Shown: positions 61,776 through 64,000 of the stretch, piece by piece | How the letters are laid out: each line of letters opens with the position of its first letter | Position numbering within the stretch: position 1 is the stretch's first letter | Source: Stutzerimonas chloritidismutans AW-1 | GTDB taxonomy: Bacteria > Pseudomonadota > Gammaproteobacteria > Pseudomonadales > Pseudomonadaceae | Length of the DNA stretch: 64,000 nt | Direction of reading: 5' to 3' | Assembly (NCBI RefSeq): GCF_000495915.1 | Contig: NZ_AOFQ01000046.1 | Span: 1 to 64,000 of the forward strand | The notes under the pieces: generated by a model | The model's database searches: none | What the model saw: only the letters and a program-made list of their open reading frames with translations | Told to the model about the DNA's origin: nothing | Made by a program: the position numbers and the translations under genes

Positions 61776-63149
61776 CTAGACGGTATGCAGATACCAGTTG
61801 TACTCAAGGTCCGAGATCGAGTGTTCGAACTCGGCCAGTTCGCTTTCCTTGCAGGCGACGAAGATGTCGATGTAGTCCGGGCTGATGTAGCGCGCCATGA
61901 TTTCGCTGTCGTCCAGCTCGCGCAGGGCGTCGCGCAGGTTGGTCGGCAGGCTCTGCTCGACCTGCTCGTAGGAGTTGCCCTCGATGGGGTCATCCGGCTC
62001 GATCTTGTTGGTCAGGCCGTGGTGCACCCCGGCGAGGATGCCGGCGAGCAGCAGGTAGGGGTTGGCGTCGGCACCGGCGACCCGATGTTCCACACGCACG
62101 GCGTCGGGGCTGTCGGTCGGCACGCGCAGCGCCACGGTGCGGTTGTCCATGCCCCAGCACGGCGCATTGGGCACGTAGAACTGGGCGCCGAAACGGCGAT
62201 AGGAATTCACGTTGGGGCACAGGAAGGCCATCGAGGCGGCCATGGTCTGCTGCAGGCCGCCGATGGCGTGACGCAGCGGCTCGCTGTCCAGCGGATTCTC
62301 GGTGGCGAATATATTGTTGCCATTCTTGTCGAGCAGCGAGATATGCACGTGCAGCCCGTTGCCGGCCTGTCCCGGATAGGGCTTGGCCATGAAGGTGGTG
62401 TCCATCTCGTGGTCGTAGGCGATGTTCTTGATCAGGCGCTTGAGCAGCACCGCGTAATCGCACGCCTTGATCGGATCGGCGACGTGATGCAGGTTGACCT
62501 CGAACTGCGCCGGGGCGCTTTCCTTGACGATGGCGTCGGCCGGGATGCCCTGTTCCTTGGCGCCTTCGAGAATGTCCTGCAGGCAATCGACGTACTCGTC
62601 GAGATCGTCGATCAGATAGACCTGGGTCGAGTGCGGGCGTTTGCCGGAGATCGGCGAGCGCGGTGGCTGCGGCCGGCCGTTGATGTTCTCCTGATCGATC
62701 AGATAGAACTCGAGCTCGAAGGCGGCGCAGATGGTCAGGCCCAGCTCGTCGAACTTGCTCACCACCTGGCGCAAGACCTCGCGCGGGTCGGCGAAGAAGG
62801 GGTCGCCGTCGCGCTCGTGCATGGTCATCAGCAGCTGCGCAGTGGGACGCTTCTGCCAGGGTTCCTTGCACAGCGTGTTGGGGATCGGGAAACAGGTGCG
62901 GTCGGAGTCGCCGATATCCATGCCAAGGCCGGTGCTTTCAACGGTGATTCCGTTGATGTCGAGGGCGAACAGCGAAGCGGGGAGGTTGATGCCCTTTTCG
63001 TAGACCTTGTGGAGGCTGGCGCGCTCGATGCGCTTGCCGCGCACGACTCCATTCATGTCGGTGATCAGCAGATCGACGTACTGAACCTCCGGATGTTCCT
63101 TGAGAAATGCGTTAGCTTCGTTGAGCTGAACGGCACGCGGCGGGGCCAT
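61776..63149 (-). CDS. spuI: Gamma-glutamylpolyamine synthetase (glutamine-synthetase family)
   Basis: Glutamine-synthetase-like ligase of 457 aa that joins glutamate to putrescine or other polyamines using ATP, the first step of the gamma-glutamylation route. Visible: ITDMNGVVRGKRIERASL, CAAFELEFYLID (metal Glu), GNGLHVHISLLDKNG (ATP/metal His), RRFGAQFYVPN and VEHRVAGADANPYLLLAGIL. It matches the PauA/SpuI/PuuA group rather than true GlnA, as shown by the absence of an adenylylation Tyr motif. AAGGT precedes the ATG. Divergent from spuA. Confidence 0.94.
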   Translation of the reverse strand: MAPPRAVQLNEANAFLKEHPEVQYVDLLITDMNGVVRGKRIERASLHKVYEKGINLPASLFALDINGITVESTGLGMDIGDSDRTCFPIPNTLCKEPWQKRPTAQLLMTMHERDGDPFFADPREVLRQVVSKFDELGLTICAAFELEFYLIDQENINGRPQPPRSPISGKRPHSTQVYLIDDLDEYVDCLQDILEGAKEQGIPADAIVKESAPAQFEVNLHHVADPIKACDYAVLLKRLIKNIAYDHEMDTTFMAKPYPGQAGNGLHVHISLLDKNGNNIFATENPLDSEPLRHAIGGLQQTMAASMAFLCPNVNSYRRFGAQFYVPNAPCWGMDNRTVALRVPTDSPDAVRVEHRVAGADANPYLLLAGILAGVHHGLTNKIEPDDPIEGNSYEQVEQSLPTNLRDALRELDDSEIMARYISPDYIDIFVACKESELAEFEHSISDLEYNWYLHTV

Positions 63150-63255
63150 GATGAATTACCTTAATTGTTAAAAATTTCAATCATCAGATGCTTGTCTGGG
63201 AGTCAATCGAAAAGCCTGTTCACTGTCAATAGTAGCCCGCCAGCGCCCCATGAGT

Positions 63256-63370
63256 GCCCACAATGGGCCTTTTTTGGGGCATCTCCGGTACGCTGAATCC
63301 ATCGCGCGCCGGGCTAATACTCGGGCTATTGTCTATAAAAATGAACAAGACTACTCTCCGGTATGCCCCA
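63256..63370. promoter_or_regulatory. Repeat-rich divergent control region spuI/spuA
   Basis: The 240-bp gap contains GCCCA-CAA-TGGGC (63256-63268), an inverted pair TGGGGCAT (63275-63282) and ATGCCCCA (63363-63370), and CCGGTA repeats. TATAAA at 63334-63339 is a likely -10 for the plus-strand gene. Close to spuI the DNA is AT-rich (TTAATTGTTAAAAATTT). A polyamine-responsive operator such as one for a PauR-like repressor is plausible. Confidence 0.45.
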
Positions 63371-63389
63371 TTCGAACGACGAGTATCCC

Positions 63390-64000
63390 ATGCCTCGCAA
63401 GCCCCTGATCGGCGTTTCGGCCTGTACCAAGCAGATCGGACATCACGGCTTCCACATCGCCGGTGACAAGTACCTGCGTGCCGCGGCGATTGCCGGCGTG
63501 CCGCTGGTGATTCCGGCGCTGGATGAGCTGATCGATCCGGCAACGCTGCTGGAAACCTTCGATGGCCTGCTGTTCACCGGCTCGCCGTCGAACGTCGAGC
63601 CACATCACTATGGCGGCCCGGCGAGCGAGACGGGCACCCATCATGATCCGCTGCGCGACCGTCTCACCCTGCCGCTGATTCGCGCGGCTGTCGAGGCGGG
63701 CATCCCGGTGTTCGGCATCTGCCGTGGGTTTCAGGAAATGAACGTAGCCTTTGGCGGCAGCCTGCACCAGAAGGTTCACGAAGCCGGCCCCTATCAGGAC
63801 CACCGCGAACGTCCGGACGATCCATTGGAGGTGCAGTACGGACTCAGCCATCCGCTGCACGTGCAGCCGGGCGGGCTACTCGAGCGGCTGGGCCTGCCGG
63901 CGCAGATCCAGGTCAACTCGGTGCATGGCCAGGGCGTCGAGCGGCTTGGAGCCGGTCTGCGCATCGAGGCGCTGGCGCCGGACGGGCTGATCGAGGCGTT
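63390..64000 (+). CDS. spuA: Gamma-glutamyl-GABA hydrolase, class I glutamine amidotransferase fold (partial)
   Basis: The first 203 residues of a C26-peptidase/class I glutamine amidotransferase; the window end cuts the gene. The nucleophile Cys is C111 (FGICRGFQEMNVAFGGSLHQ), preceded by the oxyanion loop GLLFTGSPSNVEP. PuuD/SpuA/PauD enzymes release GABA or polyamine acids from gamma-glutamyl intermediates, working downstream of the divergent ligase. ATG 63390 matches the normal N-terminus (RKPLIGVSAC); an ATG nine codons earlier (63363) is possible and would overlap the inverted repeat. Confidence 0.92.
   Translation, partial: MPRKPLIGVSACTKQIGHHGFHIAGDKYLRAAAIAGVPLVIPALDELIDPATLLETFDGLLFTGSPSNVEPHHYGGPASETGTHHDPLRDRLTLPLIRAAVEAGIPVFGICRGFQEMNVAFGGSLHQKVHEAGPYQDHRERPDDPLEVQYGLSHPLHVQPGGLLERLGLPAQIQVNSVHGQGVERLGAGLRIEALAPDGLIEA

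Noticed and set aside
61506-63164. A 552-codon plus-strand frame opposite the gamma-glutamylpolyamine synthetase.
   Set aside because: Antisense to a complete glutamine-synthetase-family gene; no motif, no ribosome-binding site.
1-64000. Search for CRISPR arrays, tRNA or rRNA genes, prophage or insertion-sequence genes.
   Set aside because: No regularly spaced direct repeats, no cloverleaf or rRNA signature and no transposase, integrase or phage protein could be recognised by reading.

Overview
The window is GC-rich, densely coded gammaproteobacterial DNA that reads as a chromosome segment of Pseudomonas sensu lato, most likely the Stutzerimonas (P. stutzeri) group. The basis is gene order and protein similarity recalled from Pseudomonas: an aa3 cytochrome oxidase locus with its assembly factors (arranged as PA0102-PA0114 of P. 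aeruginosa), zur-znuCB/znuA, metNIQ, kauB-type and bauA-type polyamine/omega-amino-acid genes, and a desA ... aguBA/aguR/spuI/spuA block. No rRNA, tRNA, CRISPR array, phage or transposase gene was seen. The only mobile-looking DNA is short MITE/REP-like repeats.

Layout. 0-1.8 kb: the end of a COG0523 GTPase gene, a small Cys-containing exported protein and a DUF3617 protein. 1.9-7.3 kb: an iron-uptake signalling unit (FecI-like sigma, FecR-like regulator, TonB-dependent receptor with STN signalling domain, PepSY membrane protein). 7.3-16.4 kb: SCO1, heme O and heme A synthases, a SCO-like protein, SURF1, DUF2909, and subunits III, CtaG, I and II of aa3 oxidase. 16.5-18.9 kb: SulP transporter plus beta-carbonic anhydrase. 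19-27 kb: LexA-box radical SAM protein, acyltransferase, DUF1835 protein, zinc-ribbon protein, oligopeptidase A, gamma-carbonic anhydrase, VOC protein, alcohol dehydrogenase. 27-30 kb: metNIQ interrupted by a 151-bp MITE-like element. 30-34 kb: large catalase and a DASS transporter. 34-37.7 kb: a YgjP-like metallopeptidase, znuB, znuC, zur and divergent znuA. 37.7-40.7 kb: divergent aminotransferase and aldehyde dehydrogenase.

40.8-55.8 kb is the most unusual part: ten minus-strand genes, mostly overlapping. They encode two sensor-kinase/receiver pairs, an Hpt-REC-REC-GGDEF diguanylate cyclase, a CHASE3 hybrid kinase, another receiver, a TPR/YaiO-like outer-membrane barrel, a membrane-anchored HEAT-repeat protein and a processive family-2 glycosyltransferase. 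I infer a phosphorelay and c-di-GMP controlled envelope polysaccharide system. The YaiO/GT2 pairing is known (E. coli yaiO/yaiP; Xanthomonas xag genes), but the coupling to HEAT protein and stacked relay looks undescribed to me.

56-64 kb: delta-9 desaturase, a PAS-GGDEF cyclase, a VOC protein, then agmatine and polyamine catabolism (aguA, aguB, a TetR regulator, a gamma-glutamylpolyamine synthetase, and the start of a gamma-Glu-GABA hydrolase gene cut by the window end). Together with the kauB/bauA-like pair this makes the window rich in arginine, putrescine and omega-amino-acid catabolism. Start sites were chosen from ribosome-binding sites and homologue N-termini; family names come from recognition without database searches.
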